Source: Erythrobacter sp. (GTDB lineage Bacteria > Pseudomonadota > Alphaproteobacteria > Sphingomonadales > Sphingomonadaceae). Taken from it: DNA of 64,000 nt. A model generated the notes under the pieces. The model made no database searches, was not told where the DNA came from, and saw only the letters and a program-made list of their open reading frames with translations. Shown one piece after another: positions 35,933-46,155 of this stretch. Position numbers and translations under genes: made by a program. Within the stretch, counting starts at the first letter, position 1, and each line of letters begins with the position of its first letter. Location: the NCBI GenBank assembly GCA_024642565.1, contig JAHEAV010000006.1, positions 56,693 to 120,692 on the forward strand, given 5' to 3'.

Positions 35933-37687
35933 TTACTCGGCCGCTTCAGCCAATGCCGGATGCTGCGGCCCGCGGATCAACCCGCCGGGCGCGGCACCTG
36001 TCCAGGTTCCGTTGCGGAAGGTGATTTGTCCGCTCTTGATCGTGGCGACATAGCCTTCTGCCTTTTGCAGCAAGCGCTTGCCGCCTGCTGGCAGATCGAA
36101 AGCGAGCCACGGCTTGCCCAACTTGATGGCATCAAGATCAATGATATTGAGATCCGCCAGATAGCCTGGCGCGATCACGCCACGGTCATCAAGGCCATAA
36201 AGCTTTGCGGTGTCACTGCACTGGCGCTTGACTGCGTTTTCCAGCGTGATCCGGTCTCCGCGTTTGCGGTCGCGGACCCAATGCTGGAGCATGAAGGTCG
36301 GGCTGGCCGCATCGCAAATAGTCCCGCAATGCGCCCCGCCATCCGATAGTGAATTCACCGTGTCATCGCTGTGCTGGAGCGGGTGCAGGAAATCCAGATT
36401 GCCGTCGGCATAATTCAGGATCGGCAGGTAGATAAACCCTGTGCCATCATTTTGGCAGAGCAAGTCATAAGCGTATTCCTGCGGGTCCACGCCATTTGCG
36501 ATACCACGGGCATTGATGCTGGAACTGGCTTCGGGTTCATAATCGAAGTCCGGGTCCATTTCATATTGGAGCGCCCAACCCATGGTGATTACTGCCACAA
36601 CCTGCAGGATATCCTGCGGCGCGCCCGAATAATCATTGGCTTCGGACAAAAGCTGCGCCTTGAATGCCGGGTCGAACAGTTTGGATTGTTGTTCGGACCA
36701 CGGCAAATCCTTGATCGCCATCCAGCTCGGCCGATAAACGAAGGGGTGGACGCTGCCCTGCCACGCCATGACAATACCATTGCCGCGCAAGGCGATCTGC
36801 GCGACGATATTGGCGCCATTATCGTTCTCGGCCCGCATGATTTCGATCTGTTCTTCAAGCGGCATTTCCTTGGCAATGCTCTGAAGTGCGGCAAAGGTGA
36901 CGGGTAGGCCGGTTTCGCGGCTCAGCTGGCCCATCCACTTGAATTCGTTCCATTCGCGCTTGAGATCACTTGCCATTTCAAATACGCCGTGCCCCGCGCG
37001 GCCCATGGCACGGCCAATCGCGACCAGTTCTTCTGCAGTGGCTGTGGTGCCGGGCACCAGCTCACCGTCGACCGATTTGTGCAGCACCGTGCGGCTGGTG
37101 GAAAAACCGAGGGCGCCGGCTCTGACGCCTTCTTCGACAATGGCGGACATGCGGGCGATATCGTCATCGGTTGGCGTGGCACCGGGCTGTTCGCGGTCAC
37201 CCAGCACATAGGCGCGAACGGCACCGTGCGGCACATGCGTGCCGACATCGACTGTCCGAGGCAATTTTTCCAGCGCATCGAGATATTCGGGGAAGGTTTC
37301 CCAATCCCATGTCATTCCTTCGGCCAGCGCGGTGCCGGGAATGTCTTCTACCCCTTCCATCAGGTTTATCAGCCATTCGTGGCGATCGGGCGCGGCAGGG
37401 GCGAAGCCGACCCCGCAATTGCCCATTACGACCGTGGTCACGCCGTGCCAGCTGGACGGGGCCATTTCCTGATCCCAGGTTGCCTGCCCGTCATAATGCG
37501 TGTGAATATCCACAAAGCCGGGGGTTACGATCATGCCTGCCGCGTCAATTTCGTCCGCCGCTTCGCCGCGCACTGTGCCGACCTGAGCGATCAACCCGTT
37601 CCGGATGGCGATATCACCGGTAAATTGCGCTGCGCCGGTGCCATCGACGATGGTGCCTCCGCGAATAATCAGATCGAATGCAGGCAT
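35933..37687 (-). CDS. N-acyl-D-amino acid deacylase-like amidohydrolase
   Basis: A 584-residue amidohydrolase: N-terminal [16 protein letters not shown] beta-sandwich start, metal motif [13 protein letters not shown] (about residues 60-72), [12 protein letters not shown], and C-terminal [20 protein letters not shown]. This matches the D-aminoacylase / amidohydrolase 3 type, which removes acyl groups from D-amino acids or hydrolyses related cyclic amides. Start 37687 has AGAGGAAA upstream. Substrate cannot be settled from sequence. The upstream neighbour on this strand is the FprA-type reductase. Confidence 0.87.
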   Translation of the reverse strand: MPAFDLIIRGGTIVDGTGAAQFTGDIAIRNGLIAQVGTVRGEAADEIDAAGMIVTPGFVDIHTHYDGQATWDQEMAPSSWHGVTTVVMGNCGVGFAPAAPDRHEWLINLMEGVEDIPGTALAEGMTWDWETFPEYLDALEKLPRTVDVGTHVPHGAVRAYVLGDREQPGATPTDDDIARMSAIVEEGVRAGALGFSTSRTVLHKSVDGELVPGTTATAEELVAIGRAMGRAGHGVFEMASDLKREWNEFKWMGQLSRETGLPVTFAALQSIAKEMPLEEQIEIMRAENDNGANIVAQIALRGNGIVMAWQGSVHPFVYRPSWMAIKDLPWSEQQSKLFDPAFKAQLLSEANDYSGAPQDILQVVAVITMGWALQYEMDPDFDYEPEASSSINARGIANGVDPQEYAYDLLCQNDGTGFIYLPILNYADGNLDFLHPLQHSDDTVNSLSDGGAHCGTICDAASPTFMLQHWVRDRKRGDRITLENAVKRQCSDTAKLYGLDDRGVIAPGYLADLNIIDLDAIKLGKPWLAFDLPAGGKRLLQKAEGYVATIKSGQITFRNGTWTGAAPGGLIRGPQHPALAEAAE

Positions 37688-37763
37688 TGTAATTTCCTCT
37701 CTCGGCCGGGAAGTTTCCACATCGCAACCGGCGAGTCCAGTGCGCTTGAGCGCTGACGAAGGC

Positions 37764-39080
37764 TTAGTGCCGCGCTTTTATCATCGCGGCGACATCCACA
37801 AATTTTTCGCGCGGCGCGCCTTCGCGGGCAGCAACCGCTTCGGCCTCCTCGATCTTCTTCCAGTCGCGGAAGGTGACGATATCGATGCCGCGATCTTCGG
37901 CCAGTATGTCAAAACCGGCGCGACCTTGTTTGTTGGCCCGCCCTAGTTTGCCCGCAGTCATGTCTTCGACAATCTTTTCGACAATATCGTAACCGTCGGG
38001 GCGGTTTGTGCCGATTGTCCCGGTGGGGCCGCGCCGTGCCCAGCCCACGCAATAAAGGCCGGTCAGGATACGCCCACTATCATTGGCGAAGCGCCCCATC
38101 CGTTCTTCGAAGGGAACATCGGGAATCGGCGAGGTATGATAACCGATGCAGGTTACGACCAGATCGGTGGGGATCGTGTATGTTTCGCCCGTACCCACTG
38201 CGCGCCCGTTTTCAACGATTGTGCGTTCGACCTCGATGGCTTCCACCTGGCCGCTGCCAAGCAGCGCCTTCGGACTTGCAAACAGATCGAAGTAAATCTC
38301 TATCGCGGCATCGGCATGAACACTTTCAGGGATCGCCGCGAAACTGCGTAAATGGGTAACCGACTTCCGCAGACCCGGTTCCAGAATTGCATCATCGGCC
38401 TGGTCGGGCAGATCAGCCGGATCAACCCGGGGCGTGGCGCGGGCAAGATGCGCCAGTTCACCCAATTCCTTTGGTGTCATGGCCACCTGATAGGGGCCGC
38501 GCCGTGCGACAATGGTGATCTTCTCGATATTCGATGCCTTTAGCGCGCCCAGCGCATGGCTGACGATATCGCTGCCGATGAATTCCGCCTCGGTCTTGGC
38601 AAGGATGCGCGCCACGTCGAGCGCGACATTGCCCATGCCGACAACGACCGCATGTTTACCGGACAAATCAGGATCCAGCCCGGCGAATTGCGGGTGGCCA
38701 TTGTACCAGCCGACAAATTCGGCGCTGCCGAACACATTCCCCAAATCTTCTCCTGGCAGGCCCAGATCCCGGTCATTGGGCGCACCGGTTGCGAGGACAA
38801 CCGCGTCATAAAGTTCCCGCAACTCTCCCATCGAAACATCCTGGCCGATCATGACATTACCGACGAACCGGACATTGTCCGACAGCGCGGTTTTTTCATA
38901 ACGGTTCGAGACGGCCTTGATCGATTGATGATCGGGCGCAACGCCGGTGCGGATCAATCCATACGGAACCGGCAGCCGGTCAAAGACATCAACCTGAACA
39001 TCATCGCCCCATTGCTTGTGCGCGGCTTCAGCAGTGTAATAGCCTGCAGGGCCTGACCCGATGATTGCGATGTGGCGCAT
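37764..39080 (-). CDS. FprA-type ferredoxin/adrenodoxin--NADP+ reductase
   Basis: A 438-residue flavoprotein. FAD-binding HIAIIGSGPAGYYTAEA at the start, NADP-binding VVVGMGNVALDVARIL, and WARRGPTGTIGTNRPDG near the C-terminus, which is the hallmark of adrenodoxin-reductase-type FprA. It passes electrons from NADPH to ferredoxins serving P450s or Fe-S assembly. The last base of its start codon overlaps the end of phaZ by one base, so it is cotranscribed after phaC and phaZ. A link to polymer metabolism is not obvious. Confidence 0.88.
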   Translation of the reverse strand: MRHIAIIGSGPAGYYTAEAAHKQWGDDVQVDVFDRLPVPYGLIRTGVAPDHQSIKAVSNRYEKTALSDNVRFVGNVMIGQDVSMGELRELYDAVVLATGAPNDRDLGLPGEDLGNVFGSAEFVGWYNGHPQFAGLDPDLSGKHAVVVGMGNVALDVARILAKTEAEFIGSDIVSHALGALKASNIEKITIVARRGPYQVAMTPKELGELAHLARATPRVDPADLPDQADDAILEPGLRKSVTHLRSFAAIPESVHADAAIEIYFDLFASPKALLGSGQVEAIEVERTIVENGRAVGTGETYTIPTDLVVTCIGYHTSPIPDVPFEERMGRFANDSGRILTGLYCVGWARRGPTGTIGTNRPDGYDIVEKIVEDMTAGKLGRANKQGRAGFDILAEDRGIDIVTFRDWKKIEEAEAVAAREGAPREKFVDVAAMIKARH

Positions 39081-39928
39081 CAGGCAGCCTGTTTTCTCTC
39101 AGCCGCCTCTGGCGCATCCAGAAACCGGCGGATCGCGGCAAGGCTCTGCTTTTCATGGCTGAGCAGGAACAGATGCCCGCCACCCTCCATGACAACGAGT
39201 TCGCTGTTGGGGATCAGCGCCTTCAGTATCTTGCCATTGGCCAGCGGCACGATCTGATCATCATCGCCCATCAAAATCAGGGTTTCCTTTTTGAGGAAAG
39301 GCAGTGCAGGCACACTGGTCCAACCCAACATGGCAATCAATTGATAGAGATAGCCGCGCGCGCTTGGCGGCGTGAGGCGCGACATATGCCCGTTCTTGCC
39401 CGGTGATTGGCCAAGACCTTCGCCATAAAGGGTTTCGAAATTCTGCAGCATATAATCGGTATCAATGTAGCGGCGCGGGTTGGCCATTTTGGTCAGGGCG
39501 GCGGGATTGCCCGGGATCATGACCATGCCGGCGCTGGTTGCCGCCAGGATCAGCCGGCGTGTTCGGCCAGGGTGCTGCAGGGCGAAATGCTGCGCCATCG
39601 CGCCGCCCCAGCTGATGCCCATCACATCGACTTCGTTGACGCCAAAACGGTTGAGTAACTGGGTGCTCGTCCACGCCATTGTCGCAGCATTATACGGGAT
39701 GAGCGGATCGGGCGATTGGCCGATCCCCGGCATGTCGAACATGATGAAGCCGCGGTCATCCATTGCTTCGGCCAATGGGGCCACAGCTTCGATATTGGCT
39801 CCGATGCCGTTAAAAAACAGAACGGGCGGCCGTTCGCTGGGCTGGTCGAGGCGCCAGCGCGCTACGCGGAGGACGCGGCCACCGATCGTTTCCATGGAAA
39901 CATCGGCGCCTTTAATCGGATTGGTCAA
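39080..39928 (-). CDS. phaZ: PhaZ-like intracellular PHA depolymerase
   Basis: A 282-residue alpha/beta hydrolase closely following the pseudomonad PhaZ pattern. VLFFNGIGANIEAVAPLAEAM, nucleophile elbow MGISWGGAMAQHFA, ILAATSAGMVMIPGNP, NPRRYIDTDY and MLGWTSVPALPFL align with it in order. The catalytic Asp is in ILMGDDDQIVPL and the His in MEGGGHLFLLSHE. It hydrolyses medium-chain polyhydroxyalkanoate granules. It lies 36 bp downstream of phaC. Confidence 0.9.
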   Translation of the reverse strand: MTNPIKGADVSMETIGGRVLRVARWRLDQPSERPPVLFFNGIGANIEAVAPLAEAMDDRGFIMFDMPGIGQSPDPLIPYNAATMAWTSTQLLNRFGVNEVDVMGISWGGAMAQHFALQHPGRTRRLILAATSAGMVMIPGNPAALTKMANPRRYIDTDYMLQNFETLYGEGLGQSPGKNGHMSRLTPPSARGYLYQLIAMLGWTSVPALPFLKKETLILMGDDDQIVPLANGKILKALIPNSELVVMEGGGHLFLLSHEKQSLAAIRRFLDAPEAAERKQAA

Positions 39929-39964
39929 TCAGGTCATCCTTGGATTGTTGGTATTCTGTTGGGC

Positions 39965-41659
39965 TTACCGTTCCTCGATCACATATAGGCCAGGGGCCGG
40001 ATCAAGGGGTTTGAATTTCGCATTACCAAGGCCCTTGGGCGCAGGTTTCTTTTTGCCCGAACGTTGCTGGACCCATTCCATCCAGAATGGCCACCAACTG
40101 CCGGGAACCTCTTCGGTATCCTTCAGCCAGTCGTCTACATCTTCTGGAGGATGTCCGGACTTTTTGGAAATGTAATATTTGGCTTTGGGGTTGCCGGGCG
40201 GGTTGAGAATTGCCTGCATATGGCCCGCCTGGCTGAGGACAAAGGTGACATCCTTCGAACCGAACAATTGCGTCGATCGATAGCAGGCGCGCCAAGGGGT
40301 GATGTGATCGGTAACGCCGCCCAGAATGAACAGGTCGCTTTTGACCTTGGACAGGTCGATCTTGTGATCGACCATCTCGATTTCGCCTTTCTTGGTGAAG
40401 GCAAGTGTTTCAAACAGGGTCAGGAAATCGCCCATCAGGCTGGCCGAAAGATTGGTTGCATCGGCATTCCAGAACAACACGTCGAAAGCCGGCGGATCTT
40501 CACCCAGAAGGTAATTATTGATCACATAGTTCCAGATGAGATCGTTCGGACGCAGCCAGGCAAAACCGCGAGCCAGCGAATCCCCTTCGATGATACCTTT
40601 TTTCTCGGCGCGCCTCCGGGCGAGGGCCATACCATTTTCGCTGACCAGTGAACCGGCCTCAATATCGTTCTGTTTGGGATGGAGGACGCAGACCATCAGT
40701 GTCAGCGAACCGAGGATATCGTCTTTCTCAGCCGCCAACTTGCTGGCAAGCATCGAGGCCGTCTGGCCGCCTGAGCAACCGGCCGACACGTTGACCTTCT
40801 TCGAACCGGTGATGGCCGACACAGCTTCCATCGCTTCCCGGCAGGATGCGATATAATCCGCCATGCCCCAATGGCCCTGTTCCTTGGACGGATTACGCCA
40901 ACTGATCACGAATGTCTGGATGCCGTTGTCGACCTGCCATTTGACCACCGATTTATCAGGGCTGAGATCGTTGATGTACATCTTGTTGATTTGCGGCGGG
41001 ATGGTCAGCTGCGGAATGTCGTAAACCTCGTCCGTAGTCGGTGCATAATGCACCAATTCCATCATTTCGGTCCGCAGAACGACCGAACCCTTCGAGATTG
41101 CGACATTCTCGCCCAGTTTGAACGGGCGCTTGTCAACCTGGCTGACCATGCCCTTGTTGTGGACGATATCGTTATAGGCGTTTTTGAGGCCCTTCACGAT
41201 GCTCAGCCCGCCGCTATCAATCAGGCGTTTCTGGGCAGTCGGATTTCCGACCAGCGTGTTGGTCGGTGCAAGGCTGTCGATTATGATTGTCGAAATGAAA
41301 TTCGCCCGATCACGTTCCAGATCGTCAAGCTCGAGATCCTCAAGCCAGGCACTCATGCCCTTCTGGACCGCGAGGTAATATTGCGCCCCGGCGCGGAAGA
41401 AAGGGTTATATTGCCAGGCCGGGTCCCGAAATCTCTTGTCCTTGGGATCGGGAGCGAGGTCAGACTTGCCGGTCATGATCTTGATCATGTCTTCGCCAAC
41501 GGACCGGGCGTGTTTCAAATTGCGGGCCGGGTTAGAGGCTGTTTCGCGCAGCAACAGCGCGATGGCTCCCATGAAATCTTCGCGAGCCAGACCGATTACC
41601 GGTCCTAATGCAGTAGTTGACTGCGCTGCTTCGTTTTCCAGCGACCTGCGCTTTGTCAT
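39965..41659 (-). CDS. phaC: Class II polyhydroxyalkanoate synthase
   Basis: A 564-residue synthase, the length of pseudomonad PhaC1/PhaC2. Catalytic Cys295 lies in NVSAGCSGGQT, Asp451 in GVTDHITPW and His480 in LSQAGHMQAILNPPGNPKA, positions nearly identical to Cys296/Asp452/His480 of Pseudomonas PhaC1. Other shared stretches are DRRF/DPAW-like DKRFRDPAWQYNP, LAPTNTL, TIPPQINKMYINDLSP and WLRPNDLIWNYVINNYLLG. It polymerises 3-hydroxyacyl-CoA, with class II preferring C6-C14. ATG 41659 has GGGGA upstream; ATG 41671 is an alternative. Divergent from lepA. Confidence 0.93.
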   Translation of the reverse strand: MTKRRSLENEAAQSTTALGPVIGLAREDFMGAIALLLRETASNPARNLKHARSVGEDMIKIMTGKSDLAPDPKDKRFRDPAWQYNPFFRAGAQYYLAVQKGMSAWLEDLELDDLERDRANFISTIIIDSLAPTNTLVGNPTAQKRLIDSGGLSIVKGLKNAYNDIVHNKGMVSQVDKRPFKLGENVAISKGSVVLRTEMMELVHYAPTTDEVYDIPQLTIPPQINKMYINDLSPDKSVVKWQVDNGIQTFVISWRNPSKEQGHWGMADYIASCREAMEAVSAITGSKKVNVSAGCSGGQTASMLASKLAAEKDDILGSLTLMVCVLHPKQNDIEAGSLVSENGMALARRRAEKKGIIEGDSLARGFAWLRPNDLIWNYVINNYLLGEDPPAFDVLFWNADATNLSASLMGDFLTLFETLAFTKKGEIEMVDHKIDLSKVKSDLFILGGVTDHITPWRACYRSTQLFGSKDVTFVLSQAGHMQAILNPPGNPKAKYYISKKSGHPPEDVDDWLKDTEEVPGSWWPFWMEWVQQRSGKKKPAPKGLGNAKFKPLDPAPGLYVIEER

Positions 41660-41857
41660 CCCGTTCCCCATAGGCTGTTTTTTCTCTCGGTTGGATACAT
41701 GCACCGCAGCCGATGGATTGGCAAGATCACGCGCTACCCGCTTCGAATTGGGCGATTGCGGCCTTCTACGGCGCAAAGTGATCGGAATTTCCATTGGTCT
41801 GGCGACAAGATCAAGCTTGGTGCTGACAGCGAATGCAAGCACGGCTAAGGGCGCGGG

Positions 41858-43675
41858 ATGACTGATCTCGCCCATATTCGAAATTTTTCCATCATCGCCC
41901 ATATTGATCACGGCAAGTCCACGCTTGCCGACCGGCTGATCCAGTTCACCGGCGGGCTCACGACACGTGAGATGACCGAACAAGTTCTTGATAATATGGA
42001 TATTGAGCGCGAACGCGGCATCACCATCAAGGCCCAGACGGTCCGCCTCAATTACACGGCGAAGGATGGCCAGACCTACGAGCTTAACCTGATGGACACG
42101 CCGGGCCATGTCGACTTTGCCTATGAAGTCTCCCGCTCGCTCGCAGCATGCGAAGGTGCATTGCTGGTGGTGGATGCGGCGCAAGGGGTAGAGGCGCAAA
42201 CGCTGGCCAATGTCTACCAGTCGATCGAACACGACCATGAAATCGTGCCCGTTATCAACAAGATCGATCTTCCGGCAGCCGAACCGGAAATGGTCCGCAA
42301 GGAAATCGAAGATATCATCGGCATCGATGCCAGCGAAGCCGTCCTCACCAGTGCCAAGTCCGGCATCGGGATCGAAGACGTACTCGAAGCTGTTGTCACC
42401 AAGATTCCGCCGCCCAAGGGCGACCGCGGCGCCCCGCTCAAGGCGATGTTGGTGGATAGCTGGTATGATCCCTACCTTGGCGTGGTCATCCTCGTCCGGG
42501 TGATTGACGGGGTTATCAAGAAAGGCCTGAACGTAAAGTTCATGGCCGGCGGCACCGAACATCTTATCGACCGGGTCGGCTGTATGCGCCCCAAGATCGA
42601 ACAATTGCCGGAGCTTGGCCCCGGCGAAATCGGGTTCATTACGGCGCAGATCAAGGAAGTGGCGCAGGCCAAGGTTGGCGACACTATCACTACGGTGAAG
42701 AACGGTGCGCTCAAGGCGCTGGCCGGCTTCAAGGAAGTGCAGTCGGTGGTGTTCTGCGGCATCTTCCCCGTCGATGCCGCGGATTTTGAGAAATTGCGCG
42801 AAAGCATCGCCAAATTGCGGCTGAATGACGCCAGTTTTACCTTTGAGACGGAAAGTAGCGCGGCCCTTGGCTTCGGTTTCCGCTGCGGCTTTCTTGGCCT
42901 GCTCCATCTGGAGATCATTCAGGAACGCCTGACCCGCGAATATGATCTTGATCTGATCACCACGGCGCCCTCTGTGGTTTACCGAATCCAGTTAAGCCGC
43001 AGCAAGACCGATGATGCGCGCGAAATCATGCTCCACAATCCGGCAGACTATCCCGATCCCAGCCGGATCGACCAGATTGACGAACCGTGGATCAAGGCAA
43101 CGATTTACACGCCTGACGAATATCTCGGCTCAATCCTGAAGCTTTGTCAGGATCGGCGCGGTATCCAGAAGGACCTGACATATGTCGGCGGCCGTGCGCA
43201 GATCACCTATGAATTGCCGCTCAATGAAGTGGTGTTCGATTTTTACGACCGGTTGAAGAGCATCAGCCGCGGCTATGCCAGTTTCGATTACGAACAGATC
43301 GGGCTGCGCGAAGGCGATCTGGTGAAGATGAGCATTCTGGTAAACAACGAACCGGTCGATGCGCTCAGCATGATCGTCCACCGCGGCGTGGCCGAGGCCC
43401 GCGGCCGGCACATGTGCGAACGCCTGAAAGACCTGATCCCGCGCCACTTGTTCAAAATTCCGGTGCAGGCTGCAATTGGCGGCAAAGTCATCGCGCGTGA
43501 AACCATTGCGGCAATGCGCAAGGATGTGACCGCCAAATGCTATGGCGGCGATATCAGCCGCAAGAAAAAGCTGCTCGACAAGCAAAAGAAGGGCAAGGCC
43601 AAGATGCGCGAATATGGCAATGTCAGTATTCCGCAAGAGGCGTTTATTGCTGCGCTGCGGATGGGAGAGGAATAG
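41858..43675 (+). CDS. lepA: Elongation factor 4 (LepA)
   Basis: A 605-residue translational GTPase: P-loop [29 protein letters not shown], domains II-V, and the LepA-specific C-terminal domain ending in [20 protein letters not shown]. It binds stalled or early ribosomes and is thought to promote back-translocation or assembly. Length is typical. Divergent from phaC with about 200 bp between starts. Confidence 0.97.
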   Translation: MTDLAHIRNFSIIAHIDHGKSTLADRLIQFTGGLTTREMTEQVLDNMDIERERGITIKAQTVRLNYTAKDGQTYELNLMDTPGHVDFAYEVSRSLAACEGALLVVDAAQGVEAQTLANVYQSIEHDHEIVPVINKIDLPAAEPEMVRKEIEDIIGIDASEAVLTSAKSGIGIEDVLEAVVTKIPPPKGDRGAPLKAMLVDSWYDPYLGVVILVRVIDGVIKKGLNVKFMAGGTEHLIDRVGCMRPKIEQLPELGPGEIGFITAQIKEVAQAKVGDTITTVKNGALKALAGFKEVQSVVFCGIFPVDAADFEKLRESIAKLRLNDASFTFETESSAALGFGFRCGFLGLLHLEIIQERLTREYDLDLITTAPSVVYRIQLSRSKTDDAREIMLHNPADYPDPSRIDQIDEPWIKATIYTPDEYLGSILKLCQDRRGIQKDLTYVGGRAQITYELPLNEVVFDFYDRLKSISRGYASFDYEQIGLREGDLVKMSILVNNEPVDALSMIVHRGVAEARGRHMCERLKDLIPRHLFKIPVQAAIGGKVIARETIAAMRKDVTAKCYGGDISRKKKLLDKQKKGKAKMREYGNVSIPQEAFIAALRMGEE

Positions 43676-43740
43676 CCAACCGGCACCTCTGCCTTTTGTT
43701 AAGATATTGGTATATTGGCCTCTTACGGCAGCCATGAAGG

Positions 43741-43768
43741 CGTGGCGCCAAGGCAAATCAGCGCCACG
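43741..43768. other. Hairpin between lepA and the GGDEF-EAL gene
   Basis: Arms CGTGGCGC (43741-43748) and GCGCCACG (43761-43768), perfect over 8 bp, loop 12 bases. It is 65 bp beyond the lepA stop and has no T-run immediately after it; a factor-dependent termination or processing site is possible. The rest of this 191-bp gap is AT-richer than average and should hold the promoter of the next gene. Confidence 0.5.
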
Positions 43769-43866
43769 GCCTGGCCGATCCCAAATTTCCTTAACCACAT
43801 TTTCGAGCTGTTAAGGGTTTTGCTTTAGTAGCAATCGTTCAACGTTTTACGTGTTCGAGTAACGAT

Positions 43867-46119
43867 ATGAGCGATCCAGTGGTTGAAGAGCCCGAAAATT
43901 CTGAGCCTGCCCGGCCTGAAACGGGCTGGCGCAAGCTGGTGGGCGCGAAATCGGGAGCGGCCAAGCCAGCCAAAGTTGTGCTCTATGAAAACTCCAATCT
44001 GGCGCAGCTGGCGCGGGTTTTCGAGGAATCCGGTGCGGGATGGTTCTGGTCTGTCGATGAACTCCAGCGGATCACTTATGTTTCGCCCTATGTCGCCAAG
44101 AAACTGGGCCGGGATGAAAAGGAATTGCTGGGCCAACCGTTCCAGTCGCTCTTTCAGAAGGACGCCCAACCTGGGGAATTGATCACGCGGTCACTGCCTT
44201 TTGTTTTGGGCAAGCGGGGCCGATTTGCGAACCTTGAACTGCGTGCGGCCACGCCCGAAGGTGATGAATGCTGGTGGTCAATTTCCGCGCGGCCGATCTC
44301 TGGTCCGGATGACAGTTTTCGCGGGTATTGGGGCAATGGGCTGGATGTTACCGCGAACCGCCGCAACACTGCCGAATCCTTGCGTCTGACGTCTTCCGAT
44401 ACGCTGACCGGCCTGGCCAGCCGTCACAAGATGGGCCAGCGGCTGGAGGCCACACTTACTGCCTATCGTGTGGCCAAACGTAGTTGCGCGCTGATGATGA
44501 TTGACCTCGACCGGTTCAAACATGTCAACGATACGCTTGGCCATCCAGCTGGCGATGAATTGCTCAAGCAGGCAGCGCAGCGGCTGCGCCGTGTTACGAA
44601 CGAAAAATGGGAAGTTGGCCGCCTGGGGGGTGATGAATTCCAGGTCATCGTGCCCGACGTCGATGATCGCGGCACATTGGGTGATGTTGCAATGCGGATC
44701 ATTGCGATCATCTCTCAGCCTTACACAATCGACGGTGTACGATGCGTAATCGGCGCTTCGGTAGGGGTGGCTATCGCGCCTTATGACGGGCTGGCCAGCG
44801 ATGAACTGACCCGCAGCGCCGACCTTGCGCTCTATGCGGCGAAGAACGACGGACGTGGACGTTACCGCTTCTATTCGAGCGATTTGCATGACGAGGCTGA
44901 GGACCGACGCCAGATCGAAGACGATTTGCGTGACGCGCTGGCACGAGGCGAGATCTCTGTCGCTTATCAACCCGTTGTGGACACCAAAACCAATCAGATT
45001 TCCGGCTTTGAAGCGCTGCTTCGCTGGAATCACCCGGAACGCGGCATGGTTCCTCCATCAATCTTCATTCCGGTAGCCGAAGATGCCAATCTGATTGCAC
45101 CATTGGGCGAATGGGCTCTGCGACAGGCCTGTGCCGATGCCGCATCATGGGAAGGATCTGCGCGCGTCGCGGTCAACGTTTCGCCAATCCAGTTTGAACG
45201 TGAAGGACTGGTCTCGATGGTTGCATCGGCACTGGGCAATTCCGGCCTCGCGCCGGATCGATTGGAACTGGAGATTACCGAAAGCGTCTTCATGGGTGAG
45301 GGCGCCGATACCGACGCCACGTTTGCCGCGCTTAAGAAGCTGGGTGTCAGGCTGGCGCTCGATGATTTCGGAACAGGTTATTCGTCCCTCGGCTATCTCA
45401 AGAGCGCGCCTTTCGACAAGATCAAGATCGACCAGAGCTTTGTCTGCGATGCAGCAGAAGGCGGTAATCGCAACGCCGCCCTGATCGCTGCGATCGTGAG
45501 TTTGGCTGAAGTACTGGGTATGGAAACCACGGCTGAGGGCGTTGAAACGCTCGATACGCTGGAACTCATTCGCAAGCTTCGTGTCAGCCACGTGCAGGGC
45601 TATGTTTATAGCCGCGCGCTCGACAATGATGAGATCGCCCGGCGGATGCGCGAGCAGGATATTGAGATCAAGCCGTCAGGCCCCAAGCACATCCGCTCGG
45701 ATCGCAAAACCCTGTTCCGCAAGATTGGCGTGATACATGAAGATCACCGATACGAAGTCACCATGCGCAACCTGTCGAAATCCGGCGCCTTGATCGAAGG
45801 GCTGATTGATGTCCCGATGGGCACCAAGTTTGTGGTCGATTTTTCCGAAGGCCAATTGGCGGTGGCAACCGTCGTGCGGTCAAGGGGGCATAGCCAGGGG
45901 CTACGCTTCGAAGTGCCGTTGATCAGCGATGGTTCGGTCGGTCTGTGTACCCGGCACCGCGTATCGCCTTACGCGCTGGCGGCTGCGGGCATGCCACTGG
46001 CCGCTCTACCGCCCGGTCAGTATCCCTTGGTCAACAATGGGGTTGATTCCAAGAAGGGCTTTTCCTTGCCCCAATTCGCCCAAATCGAAGGCGACGCGAA
46101 TTCGCGGCGGGTCGCCTGA
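43867..46119 (+). CDS. PAS-GGDEF-EAL-PilZ cyclic-di-GMP enzyme
   Basis: A 750-residue cytoplasmic protein with no membrane segment. A PAS-like sensor (about 40-165) is followed by a diguanylate cyclase domain with intact GGDEF (254-258). Next is an EAL phosphodiesterase domain (345-590) with intact EAL (382-384), ALDDFGTGYSSL and TAEGVET. Last is a PilZ-like domain (about 615-715) with an RKTLFRK stretch and MRNLSKSGALIEG. No RxxD inhibitory site precedes GGDEF. Both enzymatic activities look possible, with the PilZ domain reading the same second messenger. It stands alone between lepA and the convergent luxR-type gene. Confidence 0.93.
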   Translation: MSDPVVEEPENSEPARPETGWRKLVGAKSGAAKPAKVVLYENSNLAQLARVFEESGAGWFWSVDELQRITYVSPYVAKKLGRDEKELLGQPFQSLFQKDAQPGELITRSLPFVLGKRGRFANLELRAATPEGDECWWSISARPISGPDDSFRGYWGNGLDVTANRRNTAESLRLTSSDTLTGLASRHKMGQRLEATLTAYRVAKRSCALMMIDLDRFKHVNDTLGHPAGDELLKQAAQRLRRVTNEKWEVGRLGGDEFQVIVPDVDDRGTLGDVAMRIIAIISQPYTIDGVRCVIGASVGVAIAPYDGLASDELTRSADLALYAAKNDGRGRYRFYSSDLHDEAEDRRQIEDDLRDALARGEISVAYQPVVDTKTNQISGFEALLRWNHPERGMVPPSIFIPVAEDANLIAPLGEWALRQACADAASWEGSARVAVNVSPIQFEREGLVSMVASALGNSGLAPDRLELEITESVFMGEGADTDATFAALKKLGVRLALDDFGTGYSSLGYLKSAPFDKIKIDQSFVCDAAEGGNRNAALIAAIVSLAEVLGMETTAEGVETLDTLELIRKLRVSHVQGYVYSRALDNDEIARRMREQDIEIKPSGPKHIRSDRKTLFRKIGVIHEDHRYEVTMRNLSKSGALIEGLIDVPMGTKFVVDFSEGQLAVATVVRSRGHSQGLRFEVPLISDGSVGLCTRHRVSPYALAAAGMPLAALPPGQYPLVNNGVDSKKGFSLPQFAQIEGDANSRRVA

Positions 46120-46155
46120 ATTCTCGCGGTTCGAATATGGGCTTGTGGCCGCAAA

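Noticed and set aside
39965..42907. A 980-codon frame that extends phaC upstream through the lepA region on the minus strand
   Set aside because: The first ~415 codons are antisense to lepA, have no PhaC homology, and the strong ribosome site and length of class II synthases place the start at 41659.
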